From an uncultured Clostridia bacterium (GTDB taxonomy: Bacteria > Bacillota > Clostridia > Oscillospirales > CAG-272): a DNA stretch of 24,685 nt. The DNA lies in NCBI GenBank assembly GCA_905235755.1, contig CAJONA010000002.1, forward strand, positions 1 to 24,685, read 5' to 3'. Shown here piece by piece: positions 14,498-21,908 of the stretch. The position numbers and the translations under genes are program-made. Below the pieces are notes generated by a model. The model was not told the origin of the DNA. It saw only the letters and a program-made list of their open reading frames with translations, and made no database searches. How positions within the stretch are numbered: the stretch's first letter is position 1; each line of letters starts with the position of its first letter.

Positions 14498-15613
14498 ATG
14501 GAAAACTTTTTTGAAGGTGTGAACAAAAAGCTCGGCTTCGGATGTATGCGATTGCCTATGAAGGACAATGAAGTCGATAAAAACGAGATGTGCAAAATGG
14601 TCGACGCGTTCATCGAGCGCGGCTTCAACTATTTTGACACGGCTCACGGTTATCTTGACGGCAAGAGCGAGCTTGCGCTCCGCGATTGCTTGACAAGCCG
14701 CTATCCGCGCGACAAATACGTGCTTACAAACAAGCTGTCGTCGCACTTTTTCCAAACGACGGAAGAGATCCGTCCGTTGTTCGACAGTCAGCTCGAAGCG
14801 TGCGGCGTCGATTATTTCGACTTTTATCTTATGCACGCGCAGGACGCAAAAAGCTATGAAAAATATCAAAAACTCAACGCATACGAGACGGCATATAAAT
14901 TAAAAGATGAGGGAAAGATAAAGCATTTCGGGCTTTCATTCCACGATAAAGCCGCAGTCCTCGATCGCATACTGAGCGATCATCCCGAGGTCGAAGTCGT
15001 TCAGATACAGTTCAACTACATAGATTACGAAGATCCGTCTGTTGAGAGCCGCAAATGCTACGAGGTCTGCGAAAAGCACGGCAAGCCCGTGATAGTCATG
15101 GAACCGATAAAGGGCGGCAGACTTATCAACCTCCCCGACGACGCGCAAGCGGTGTTCGACGAGGCAGGCGGCGGAAGCAACGCGTCATACGCTGTGCGCT
15201 TCGCGGCAGGATTTAAAAATATATTCATGGTCCTTTCGGGCATGAGCAATATGCACGACATGGACGACAACACGTCGTATATGCAAAACTTCAAGCCTCT
15301 CGATGAAAAAGAAACGGCGGTCGTCCGAAAGGTCGTCGAAGTGTTAAGCAGCCGCGACCTTATTCCATGCACGTCGTGCCGCTACTGCATGGAGGTCTGC
15401 CCGAAGCAGATACCAATTCCGAGTGTGTTCTCGCTGCTCAATTCAAAGCGGCAGTTCAACAACCGGAATGCGTCTTACCATTACGAAATGCGCACACGCG
15501 ACGGCAAAAAAGCGTCGGATTGCCTTGGCTGCGGTCAATGCGAGAATATTTGCCCGCAGCATTTGAAGATACGCGAGCTTCTTAAAGACGTCGCCGCCGA
15601 ATTTGAGGGATAA
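14498..15613 (+). CDS. Aldo/keto reductase with C-terminal 2x[4Fe-4S] ferredoxin domain
   Basis: This 371-residue protein combines an aldo/keto reductase barrel with a bacterial ferredoxin tail. The catalytic tetrad is visible: Asp47 and Tyr52 (YFDTAHGY), Lys79 (LTNKLS) and His113 (YLMHAQD). At the C-terminus two cysteine sets bind 4Fe-4S clusters: Cys291, 294, 297, 301 and Cys342, 345, 348, 352. This type is common in anaerobic Firmicutes; it probably passes electrons between clusters and a carbonyl or related substrate, but the substrate is unknown. AAAGGA lies about 7 bases before ATG. It follows the transporter by 47 bases with no promoter I could find, so co-transcription is possible, ending at the strong terminator at 15613-15648. 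Confidence 0.92.
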   Translation: MENFFEGVNKKLGFGCMRLPMKDNEVDKNEMCKMVDAFIERGFNYFDTAHGYLDGKSELALRDCLTSRYPRDKYVLTNKLSSHFFQTTEEIRPLFDSQLEACGVDYFDFYLMHAQDAKSYEKYQKLNAYETAYKLKDEGKIKHFGLSFHDKAAVLDRILSDHPEVEVVQIQFNYIDYEDPSVESRKCYEVCEKHGKPVIVMEPIKGGRLINLPDDAQAVFDEAGGGSNASYAVRFAAGFKNIFMVLSGMSNMHDMDDNTSYMQNFKPLDEKETAVVRKVVEVLSSRDLIPCTSCRYCMEVCPKQIPIPSVFSLLNSKRQFNNRNASYHYEMRTRDGKKASDCLGCGQCENICPQHLKIRELLKDVAAEFEG

Positions 15614-15648
15614 AATAAAGCGCCGCAGCAGCATGCGGCGCTTTATTT
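15613..15648. terminator. Bidirectional terminator between converging genes
   Basis: A 15-bp perfect stem (core AAAGCGCCGCA with TGCGGCGCTTT) and 6-base loop has A/T-rich ends serving both the reductase on the plus strand and trpS on the minus strand. Confidence 0.9.
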
Positions 15649-15652
15649 ATTT

Positions 15653-16741
15653 TTATTGTTTTTTATATTTTTCCGACTGAGTTTTGATAAGCTCGGCGTC
15701 GGAGAAGTAATCTATCTTCATCGCCGATTTGACCTCCGAAAGCGTCTTTGCCGCGACCTCTCTCGCCGCATCGCTTCCCTTTTTGAGGATGTTGTATACC
15801 TCGGGAATGTCCTGCTCGTATTCTTTGCGGCGCGCGCGGATCGGTTCGAGCGTCTCCTGCATGATATTGTTCAGGAATTTCTTGACTTTCACGTCGCCCA
15901 GTCCTCCGCGCGTATAATGCGCTTTGAGCTCGTCAAGATTTGCATAATCCGGCAGATATCTTTCAAAATGCTCCGGCTTTGAGAAGGCGTCGAGATACGT
16001 GAACACGGCGTTACCCTCGAGATGCCCCGGATCGCTGAGCGCGATATGCGTCGGATCGGTATACATACTCATCACCTTTTGGCGCACCTCGTCGGCAGTA
16101 TCGGAAAGATAGATGCAGTTGCCGAGTGATTTTGACATTTTCGCCTTGCCGTCCGTTCCCGGCAGACGCTTTGCCGCTTCGCTCGTCGGAAGGAGCGCAT
16201 CCGGCTCGACAAGCACATCGGCATACGATGCGTTGAATTTGCGCACTATCTCGCGCGTCTGCTCTATCATCGGGAGCTGATCCTCGCCGACCGGTACCGT
16301 CGTCGCTTTAAATGCGGTGATGTCTGCCGCCTGCGATATCGGATACGTGAAAAATCCAACGGGCAAGCTCGTTTCGAAATTGCGGAGCTGTATTTCGGCC
16401 TTGACAGTCGGGTTGCGCTGCAAGCGCGACACTGTCACAAGATCCATATAGTAGAAAGACAGCTCGCACAGCTCGGATATCTGCGACTGAATGAGTATCG
16501 TCGATTTTGACGGATCGATCCCGCACGAGAGGTAGTCGAGCGCGACCTCGATAATGTTCTGCCGCACTTTCTCGGGGTTATCTATGTTGTCGGTCAACGC
16601 CTGTGCGTCGGCTATCATTATAAATGTCTTGTCGTATTCGCCCGAGTTCTGAAGCTCGACTCGGCGCATAAGCGAGCCGACGTAATGACCTATATGAAGC
16701 CGCCCTGTCGGTCTGTCGCCCGTAAGAATGATTTTTTTCAT
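15653..16741 (-). CDS. trpS: Tryptophanyl-tRNA synthetase
   Basis: This 362-residue class I aminoacyl-tRNA synthetase charges tRNA-Trp. It carries GRLHIGHYVGS (HIGH at residues 16-19), the Trp-pocket region FFTYPISQAADI, VPVGEDQLPMIEQTREI, and KMSKS at 201-205. It opens TGDRPTGRLHIGH, where many relatives have G-x-QPTG; the Arg in place of Gln is a known subgroup feature as far as I recall. AGGAG stands 7 bases before the ATG. Its consensus promoter is only about 30 bases upstream of the start codon, leaving no room for a T-box leader. Confidence 0.96.
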   Translation of the reverse strand: MKKIILTGDRPTGRLHIGHYVGSLMRRVELQNSGEYDKTFIMIADAQALTDNIDNPEKVRQNIIEVALDYLSCGIDPSKSTILIQSQISELCELSFYYMDLVTVSRLQRNPTVKAEIQLRNFETSLPVGFFTYPISQAADITAFKATTVPVGEDQLPMIEQTREIVRKFNASYADVLVEPDALLPTSEAAKRLPGTDGKAKMSKSLGNCIYLSDTADEVRQKVMSMYTDPTHIALSDPGHLEGNAVFTYLDAFSKPEHFERYLPDYANLDELKAHYTRGGLGDVKVKKFLNNIMQETLEPIRARRKEYEQDIPEVYNILKKGSDAAREVAAKTLSEVKSAMKIDYFSDAELIKTQSEKYKKQ

Positions 16742-16776
16742 GTCTTGCTCCTATAAGAGATAAAATATACGCTTTA

Positions 16777-16805
16777 ATTATATCACGCACGCCGTATTTT
16801 GTCAA
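16777..16805 (-). promoter_or_regulatory. Consensus promoter of trpS
   Basis: Reading leftward, TTGACA (16800-16805), 17 bases, TATAAT (16777-16782). Both hexamers are perfect. It is divergent from the promoter at 16824-16852. Confidence 0.85.
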
Positions 16806-16823
16806 GAATGCATTAAAATCCAC

Positions 16824-16852
16824 TTGAAAAAGAAACGCCGATATATTATAAT
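16824..16852 (+). promoter_or_regulatory. Promoter of the eight-helix membrane protein gene
   Basis: TTGAAA (16824-16829), 17 bases, perfect TATAAT (16847-16852), 35 bases before ATG 16888. The two divergent -35 boxes lie 18 bases apart. Confidence 0.75.
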
Positions 16853-16887
16853 GTAAAATACAATAATTGAAAAAAAGGAAAATTTAT

Positions 16888-17754
16888 ATGAAAAACAGGA
16901 CGATGCTTTTAATATATGTCATTTGGACGGTTTTGCTCGGCGCAGGAGAGGGGATATGGCTGTATACACTTATGGACAAGTATTACGACGCCTCGACAAA
17001 CGCATTCAACGCATCGAACTCGGCGCTGTTGCCATTTAAGATCTTTCTTGCGTTCTCCGTGGCTTTGGCGGCTGTGATAGCGGTATTGCCGAGAAAAAGC
17101 ACGTCAAAGTCGGTAAAATTCCCGAAAGCGATCTATACGGTAACCGCCGCGATTTTTGCTTTTTCCGGCGTGGCGTCCGCAGTGCTGATGCTGACAAACC
17201 GACCGAGTGCCGGATCGAGAATATTCATCGTGCTGACATGGCTGTGCATATTTGCAGCGTTCGCATCCGCCGCTCACTTTTGTTTTAAGGCGCTCGGGAA
17301 AAACGATCGCGCGGAATATTTTTCGTTATCGCTTCCGCTTTGGGCGATATTCGCCATCGCGTCGTCATATTTCAACTCCGATTTCACATATACGAATTTC
17401 ATTCGCACGTTGCTTTCGCTCGTGCTCGCGGCTGTCCTCCTGTTCTTTCTGGCATACGTCAGAGAGCTGCTCGGTAAAAAATATTCCGTTCTGAAAGCGC
17501 TGTCGTCAGCCGCCGCGCTGATTCTTGGTATATCATACATTACGGCACGACTGATATATGTTTTGAAAAATGGCGGATTTTTGCTCTCCGACGCGCTTGA
17601 AGCGGCGCTCATCGGAGCGATGATCTTCATCGCAGTGTCGGCGATATATGAAAAAAAGCCGACGACGGCAGAGACGCCCGCCGAAATAATTGAAAACGAC
17701 GACGCCAGCGCGTCGGAAAGCGACGGCAAATCGCCGGAGCAGACGGAAGAATAA
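16888..17754 (+). CDS. Polytopic membrane protein of unknown function
   Basis: I do not recognise this 288-residue protein. It has about eight hydrophobic segments (roughly residues 6-26, 48-68, 80-102, 112-133, 147-162, 171-191, 202-226 and 237-255), followed by a charged C-terminal tail rich in Glu, Asp and Ser that ends SPEQTEE. No catalytic motif or transporter signature stands out. An in-frame TTG 21 bases upstream could extend it, but AAGGA sits 8 bases before ATG 16888, which is therefore the start. It is a single-gene unit between its own promoter and the terminator at 17769-17796. Confidence 0.75.
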   Translation: MKNRTMLLIYVIWTVLLGAGEGIWLYTLMDKYYDASTNAFNASNSALLPFKIFLAFSVALAAVIAVLPRKSTSKSVKFPKAIYTVTAAIFAFSGVASAVLMLTNRPSAGSRIFIVLTWLCIFAAFASAAHFCFKALGKNDRAEYFSLSLPLWAIFAIASSYFNSDFTYTNFIRTLLSLVLAAVLLFFLAYVRELLGKKYSVLKALSSAAALILGISYITARLIYVLKNGGFLLSDALEAALIGAMIFIAVSAIYEKKPTTAETPAEIIENDDASASESDGKSPEQTEE

Positions 17755-17768
17755 ACGGTATTCAATGC

Positions 17769-17796
17769 AAAAAAGAGCCGCGAGCGGCTCTTTTTT
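17769..17796 (+). terminator. Intrinsic terminator, copy 1
   Basis: A GC stem GAGCCG/CGGCTC (17775-17780 with 17785-17790) and tetraloop CGAG is extended by six A-T pairs and a T-run. Its right arm is the left boundary of the lipoprotein duplication. The same stem recurs at 19181-19208. Confidence 0.88.
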
Positions 17797-17915
17797 GCGC
17801 TTTTATGTAAATTTGACTTGACAAAAGCAAATGGCCATAGTATAATATAGTATAAATCAAGTCAGAGGAAAAAGGATGCGTATTATGAAAAGAATAATCA
17901 GTTTACTGTTATGTC
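17783..17915 (+). repeat. Direct repeat, copy 1 (terminator arm, promoter, start of lipoprotein gene)
   Basis: This segment matches 18485-18620 almost base for base. It runs from the right arm of the terminator, through TTTTTTGCGCTTTTATG and the promoter, to the signal-peptide codons of the lipoprotein gene. Differences are few substitutions plus three extra bases after the -10 box in copy 2. Confidence 0.85.
17814..17864 (+). promoter_or_regulatory. Promoter of lipoprotein gene 1, flanked by an inverted repeat
   Basis: TTGACA (17818-17823), 17 bases, TATAAT (17841-17846) is a perfect consensus promoter. An 8-bp inverted repeat encloses it: TGACTTGA (17814-17821) overlaps the -35, and TCAAGTCA (17857-17864) falls near or just after the transcription start. 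The same arrangement occurs in copy 2. Confidence 0.8.
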
Positions 17916-18439
17916 TGTGTACGATTTTCAGTCTGTGCTTGGCGTTGACGTCGTGCCTTCGTCGCAGCGACGAAGAACGCGAGAAAATGATCCGATATGA
18001 CGAAAACGGAATCGGGTATATCAGATATGATGCAAACAGAAAAATTTCAGGTTACAATGATTTTTGCTTGGTTAGAATTCCGGTTGATATTTCCGAAGAT
18101 CATTATGAGATAGAAATACCGGAACGATATACAAGTATGAGCTTATCTCCGGACTTTCCATGTGATTGGAAAATTATTGGGGAAGGATTTATTAGTCATG
18201 ATTTAACTGAATCTTTAGAGAACACTCCAATATTTACAATATACATGCATATAAGTAAACAAATGAGCAATATTAGTCTGCCAATTCACAGTATATTATA
18301 TAAAAAACAAGAAAACGGCGAATATAAAATGTACATTATAAAACCATATTTTTACTGCGATGAGGAGAATAAATGGTATTACAGCGAGGATGGGGTTTTA
18401 TACTATAAATCTAACAAACTTCCTCTTGCTTACCAATGA
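17885..18439 (+). CDS. Lipoprotein of unknown function, tandem copy 1
   Basis: This 184-residue protein has a signal peptide ending in lipobox ALTSC, so Cys24 should be lipidated and the protein anchored outside the cell membrane. The mature part has no family I recognise; it is Tyr- and Ile-rich with DENGIGYIRYD near the start and YYSEDGVLYY near the end. An ATG three codons earlier (17876) also has a ribosome binding site, but the equivalent position in the paralogue is ACG, so the shared ATG 17885 is chosen. Similarity to copy 2 is high in the signal peptide and low in the mature part, apart from the DEx-GxGY and SEDGxLY motifs. The distal half is AT-richer than the neighbouring genes. No strong terminator follows. 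Confidence 0.78.
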   Translation: MKRIISLLLCLCTIFSLCLALTSCLRRSDEEREKMIRYDENGIGYIRYDANRKISGYNDFCLVRIPVDISEDHYEIEIPERYTSMSLSPDFPCDWKIIGEGFISHDLTESLENTPIFTIYMHISKQMSNISLPIHSILYKKQENGEYKMYIIKPYFYCDEENKWYYSEDGVLYYKSNKLPLAYQ

Positions 18440-18484
18440 TAATATCTTATAAAGATAATAAAATGAATTTGTTTATTTAACAAA
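18440..18484. other. Degenerate 3' flank of lipoprotein copy 1
   Basis: The stretch is AT-rich and contains a weak TATCTT/AAGATA hairpin but no GC-rich terminator. The full terminators at 17769 and 19181 show what is missing: only the right arm remains here, starting at 18486. Confidence 0.5.
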
Positions 18485-18620
18485 AGCGGCTCTTTTTTGC
18501 GCTTTTATGTAAATTTGACTTGACAAAAGCAAATAGCCATAGTATAATAATATAGTATAAATCAAGTCAGGGGAAAAAGGACGCGTATTATGAAGAGAAT
18601 AATCGGTTTACTGTTATGTT
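18485..18620 (+). repeat. Direct repeat, copy 2
   Basis: This is the second copy of the segment at 17783-17915, at a period of about 702 bases. It begins in a lone terminator right arm (GCGGCTCTTTTTT) whose left arm is absent, which marks the duplication junction. Confidence 0.85.
18516..18569 (+). promoter_or_regulatory. Promoter of lipoprotein gene 2, flanked by an inverted repeat
   Basis: TTGACA (18520-18525), 17 bases, TATAAT (18543-18548). TGACTTGA (18516-18523) and TCAAGTCA (18562-18569) enclose it as in copy 1, with three more bases between the -10 and the right arm. Confidence 0.8.
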
Positions 18621-19177
18621 TGTGTATGGCTTTAGGTGTCTGCTTTGCGCTGACGTCGTGCGTGCCGGAAAGAGTGGTGACATATGACGAATACGGAGTT
18701 GGATATGATTGCTACGGAGATATTTTGAGCATTAAATTTGATGCATCCGGCGAATCTGCCGAGGTTAATATCCCGGATGAGCATGACGGAAAGCACGTTA
18801 CGCATATATCTGCTACTGATATTGGATGTAAATATATTGCATGCGGCGATGACATTGTGAATCCGTACCGAGGTATATATGACGATGTGGATGAAACAAG
18901 AGTATTTGCCTTGACATTGAATATAGGAAAAAATATCAATAGAGTTGACACATATTGCGGCGGTGATTTCTATAAACGTACCGATGACGGAAGATTGATA
19001 TTTTATATGGTTTATTTCTATTGGAACTGTTCTGAAGATAACGAAACATATTTTTCAGAAGATGGGTATTTGTATAATACAATAGAATGCAATGGATACT
19101 ATTTGGATGGAGTGTATTACGAATATAAAGAACCGGCAAGAGGTTCTTATTTACATCCGGAAAATTATAAACAATAA
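18590..19177 (+). CDS. Lipoprotein of unknown function, tandem copy 2
   Basis: This 195-residue paralogue of the preceding lipoprotein has a signal peptide with the same MKRIIxLLLCLC start and ALTSC lipobox (Cys24). The mature region opens TYDEYGVGYDCYGD and includes SIKFDASGESAEVNIPDEHD, a pattern seen in beta-strand-rich surface modules, then YFSEDGYLYN and a Tyr-rich tail. No enzymatic motif is seen. GGGGAAAAAGG precedes the start. The signal peptides are nearly identical while the mature parts have diverged strongly, which suggests an old duplication with fast-changing exposed regions, or recombination. It ends at the terminator shared with the converging methyltransferase gene. Confidence 0.78.
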   Translation: MKRIIGLLLCLCMALGVCFALTSCVPERVVTYDEYGVGYDCYGDILSIKFDASGESAEVNIPDEHDGKHVTHISATDIGCKYIACGDDIVNPYRGIYDDVDETRVFALTLNIGKNINRVDTYCGGDFYKRTDDGRLIFYMVYFYWNCSEDNETYFSEDGYLYNTIECNGYYLDGVYYEYKEPARGSYLHPENYKQ

Positions 19178-19180
19178 TGT

Positions 19181-19208
19181 AAAAAAGAGCCGCTCGCGGC
19201 TCTTTTTT
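19181..19208. terminator. Intrinsic terminator, copy 2, overlapping the converging gene's stop
   Basis: The stem GAGCCG/CGGCTC (19187-19192 with 19197-19202) is extended by six A-T pairs to 19181-19208 and has T-runs in both directions. It is the same hairpin as at 17769-17796. The stop codon of the leftward methyltransferase gene (19207-19209) lies in its edge. Confidence 0.88.
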
Positions 19209-20421
19209 ATATGACTTGAAAGATATAGAATTTCAGATAATCGGTTTCCGGGACGTTCCAAAGTATCGGATGATCGGGAGACTGCCTGCGCTGCTCCACT
19301 TGTTTGAGCTGTACCTTGGCGTCGTGCGCCGCGTCGTGAAGCATTTTTTCGAAAATCTCTTCTTTCATAAAATGCGAACACGAACACGTGGCAAGATATC
19401 CGCCGCGCGGCAAAAGCGTCATCGCCCTGTAATTGATCTCCTTGTAGCCGCGCTCGGCGTTGCCGACTGTTTTTCTGCTTTTTGTAAATGCCGGCGGATC
19501 GAGGATTATAAAATCGTATTTTTTATCGGTGCCGCCCGACAAAAGATCGAAAACGTCGGCGCACACAAAGTCGATTTTATCCTTGAGCCCGTTCAAATCG
19601 GCGTTCGACCTCGCCTGTGCGAGCGCAGTTTCCGATATATCGACGGCGGTCACATGATTTGCGCCGCCGCGCGCGGCATTGAGCGCGAAAGAGCCCGTAT
19701 GCGTAAAGCAATCGAGTACATTTCGCCCCGCCGCAATGTGCGATATCGCCGCGCGGTTGTATTTTTGATCGAGGAAAAAGCCCGTCTTTTGACCGTTTTC
19801 AAAATCGACCTCGTATTTTATGCCGTTTTCGACTATCGTCGTTTTGGTTGAGTCGGGGTGATCATTTCCGTACCAGCCCTTATATTCGTCGAGTCCTTCG
19901 AGCTTGCGGATAGCGACGTCGTTTCGCTCATATATGCCGGATATTTTCTCGCCCATATCCGACAGCACTTTGATGAGCGCGGCATAAATAATGCCCTTCC
20001 TTATTTCGGTGCCGTATGAAAGCACCTGCGAAACGAGAATGTCGCCGTACCTGTCGACTGTCAGCCCCGGGATGCCGTCCGCCTCGCCGAAAACGAGACG
20101 GCAACACGAAAAATCGTCCTTCATCACCGTTTTTCTGTACTCGACGGCATATTTTATGCGCCGCTCGAAAAACGCGTCGGAGAACGTTTCGTTTGCGTTG
20201 TCTGTAAGCAGACGCACGCGGATCTTGCTTTTTTCGCTGTAAAATCCCGTGCCGAGATACGTGTTTTTGTTTTCACTGAAAACGTCGACGATCGCGCCGT
20301 TTTCGATGTCGCTCGCACATGAGAGGATCTCCGCGTCATACACCCACGGATGCCCGCTTTTTATCGAGCGCTCGGCTTTTTTCGTCACCGCTGCAAGCGG
20401 GAATGTTCGCGTCGTTTTCAT
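19207..20421 (-). CDS. RlmI-like class I SAM-dependent rRNA methyltransferase
   Basis: This 404-residue protein is built like RlmI, which makes 5-methylcytosine in 23S rRNA. It has an N-terminal PUA-type RNA-binding region (KKAERSIKSGHPWVYDAEIL), a central extension, and a Rossmann methyltransferase domain. That domain shows VLDCFTHTGSFALNAARGG (SAM-binding motif I), VDISETALAQARSNA, FIILDPPAF (motif IV) and a TCSCSH loop holding the expected cysteines. Length fits (about 390-400). The start ATG overlaps the galT stop as ATGA, so translation is coupled. The exact target nucleotide cannot be decided here, so I leave the symbol empty. Confidence 0.9.
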   Translation of the reverse strand: MKTTRTFPLAAVTKKAERSIKSGHPWVYDAEILSCASDIENGAIVDVFSENKNTYLGTGFYSEKSKIRVRLLTDNANETFSDAFFERRIKYAVEYRKTVMKDDFSCCRLVFGEADGIPGLTVDRYGDILVSQVLSYGTEIRKGIIYAALIKVLSDMGEKISGIYERNDVAIRKLEGLDEYKGWYGNDHPDSTKTTIVENGIKYEVDFENGQKTGFFLDQKYNRAAISHIAAGRNVLDCFTHTGSFALNAARGGANHVTAVDISETALAQARSNADLNGLKDKIDFVCADVFDLLSGGTDKKYDFIILDPPAFTKSRKTVGNAERGYKEINYRAMTLLPRGGYLATCSCSHFMKEEIFEKMLHDAAHDAKVQLKQVEQRRQSPDHPILWNVPETDYLKFYIFQVI

Positions 20422-21908
20422 TTTCCGCCTGCAAATTTCACATATCTGTCAAACGCGGCGTTGCCCTCGGGCGTGTCTTTGAAAACGCCCGCGTCGGCAA
20501 GCACCTCGACGAATGTCTTGCCTATCTCTTGCTTTAAGATACCGTCGACGTTGTCTTTATTTATATCGTAATTGCCAATAAAGCGTTCCGCCCATTCTTT
20601 GTGCTTTGCCGTCAGCTCATCGGCGGACAGATCGCGTCCCTCGACTATCGCCGAAGCGAGCGCGCTCATCTCGGTTTTTAGTCTCGACGGAAGAACGGCG
20701 AGCCCCATCACCTCGATCAGCCCTATGTTCTCTTTTTTGATATTGTGCTTATCTTTATGCGGGTGGAAGTATCCGAGCGGACATTCCTCAGTCGTGATGT
20801 TGTTGCGGAGCACGAGGTCGACCTCGTAATCAGCGCCGCGGCGGCGCACGATCGGCGTTATCGCATTGTGATCGGCGCCGTCCGTGCGTGCAAAAACGAA
20901 CGCCGACTCGTCGGTGTACTCGCGCCAAGTGTCAAATATGATCGCCGAGAGCGCTTCGAGCTTTTCGCGCGACGATGAGCGCATGCGGATAACCGGCATC
21001 GGCCATTTGAGCAGTCCGACATTCACGCCGTCAAAGCCGTCAAAATAGACATATCGGCGCACCGGCGCTTTCGTCATGGCAAATTCATAGTTGCCGCCCT
21101 GCATATGCTCGTGCGCGAGTATCGAACCTCCGACGATAGGCAGCCCCGCGTTCGATCCGATGAAATAATGCGGAAAAATATCGACAAAATCGAGCGCGCG
21201 GCGCACGGTTTCGGCGTTCACGTTCATCGGTGTGTGCTCCTTTGAGAGCGCGATACAGTGCTCGTTGTAGTAAACATACGGCGAATACTGCAAAAACCAG
21301 TCCTGTCCGCCCAGTTCTATCGGTATGATGCGGTGGTTCTCTCTTGCGGGATAATTCAGCCTCCCGGCGTATCCTTCCGCCTCGCGGCAAAGCTGGCATT
21401 TCGGATACGACGAGTCGACGGCGTTTTTCATCGCAATTATCGACTTCGGATCTTTTTCCGGTTTTGAAAGGTTTATCGTTATGTCGATGTCGCCGTATTC
21501 GCAGGGATAGATCCATTTTAAGTCCTTCGCCACGCGATATGTTCTGATGTAATCCGTGCTTTTTGAAAAGTCGTAATACCAGTCGGTCGCCTCTTTTGGC
21601 GACTTTTTATACAGCGCGTCAAACTTTGATATTACCTCGCTCGGACGCATCGTCAGCGCGCCCATGAGTTTCGTGTCAAAAAGGTCGCGGCTGATATTTC
21701 CGCCGTCGATAATTCCCTTTTTCTCCGCTTCGTCGCACAGCGCGCCGAGTATTTCTTCGAGAGGCGCCGCCTGAGCGGCGTTATCCTCGTATTCGTCGAC
21801 GCAAAGCACGGCGAGAAGCGAATTTATCGCCCACGTTTCGTCGCTTTTCTCTATGAGCTTGTGTGAAAGAGCGTAATCAACAAGCTGTCTTATTCTTTGT
21901 GAGATCAT
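20418..21908 (-). CDS. galT: UDP-glucose-hexose-1-phosphate uridylyltransferase, class II
   Basis: This 496-residue enzyme of the Leloir pathway exchanges UDP between glucose 1-phosphate and galactose 1-phosphate. It belongs to the longer Firmicutes class II (GalT2) group. Marks are REAEGYAGRLNYPARENHRI, LGGQDWFLQYSPYVYYNEH, and SNAGLPIVGGSILAHEHMQGG with the catalytic His region, followed by NAITPIVRRRG. The frame extends 13 codons upstream, but AAGGAG lies just before ATG 21908, which matches the family start (MISQRIRQLVDYAL). Both ends overlap methyltransferase genes by four bases. No galK, galE or galM is in view. Confidence 0.94.
   Translation of the reverse strand: MISQRIRQLVDYALSHKLIEKSDETWAINSLLAVLCVDEYEDNAAQAAPLEEILGALCDEAEKKGIIDGGNISRDLFDTKLMGALTMRPSEVISKFDALYKKSPKEATDWYYDFSKSTDYIRTYRVAKDLKWIYPCEYGDIDITINLSKPEKDPKSIIAMKNAVDSSYPKCQLCREAEGYAGRLNYPARENHRIIPIELGGQDWFLQYSPYVYYNEHCIALSKEHTPMNVNAETVRRALDFVDIFPHYFIGSNAGLPIVGGSILAHEHMQGGNYEFAMTKAPVRRYVYFDGFDGVNVGLLKWPMPVIRMRSSSREKLEALSAIIFDTWREYTDESAFVFARTDGADHNAITPIVRRRGADYEVDLVLRNNITTEECPLGYFHPHKDKHNIKKENIGLIEVMGLAVLPSRLKTEMSALASAIVEGRDLSADELTAKHKEWAERFIGNYDINKDNVDGILKQEIGKTFVEVLADAGVFKDTPEGNAAFDRYVKFAGGK

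Noticed and set aside
16742..16776. Possible T-box leader before trpS
   Set aside because: The consensus promoter leaves only about 30 bases of leader, far too short for a T-box, and no terminator/antiterminator stem is seen.
17831..17838. ATGGCCAT palindrome in the promoter spacer of lipoprotein copy 1
   Set aside because: Copy 2 reads ATAGCCAT, so the symmetry is lost although the rest of the promoter is conserved; unlikely to be an operator.
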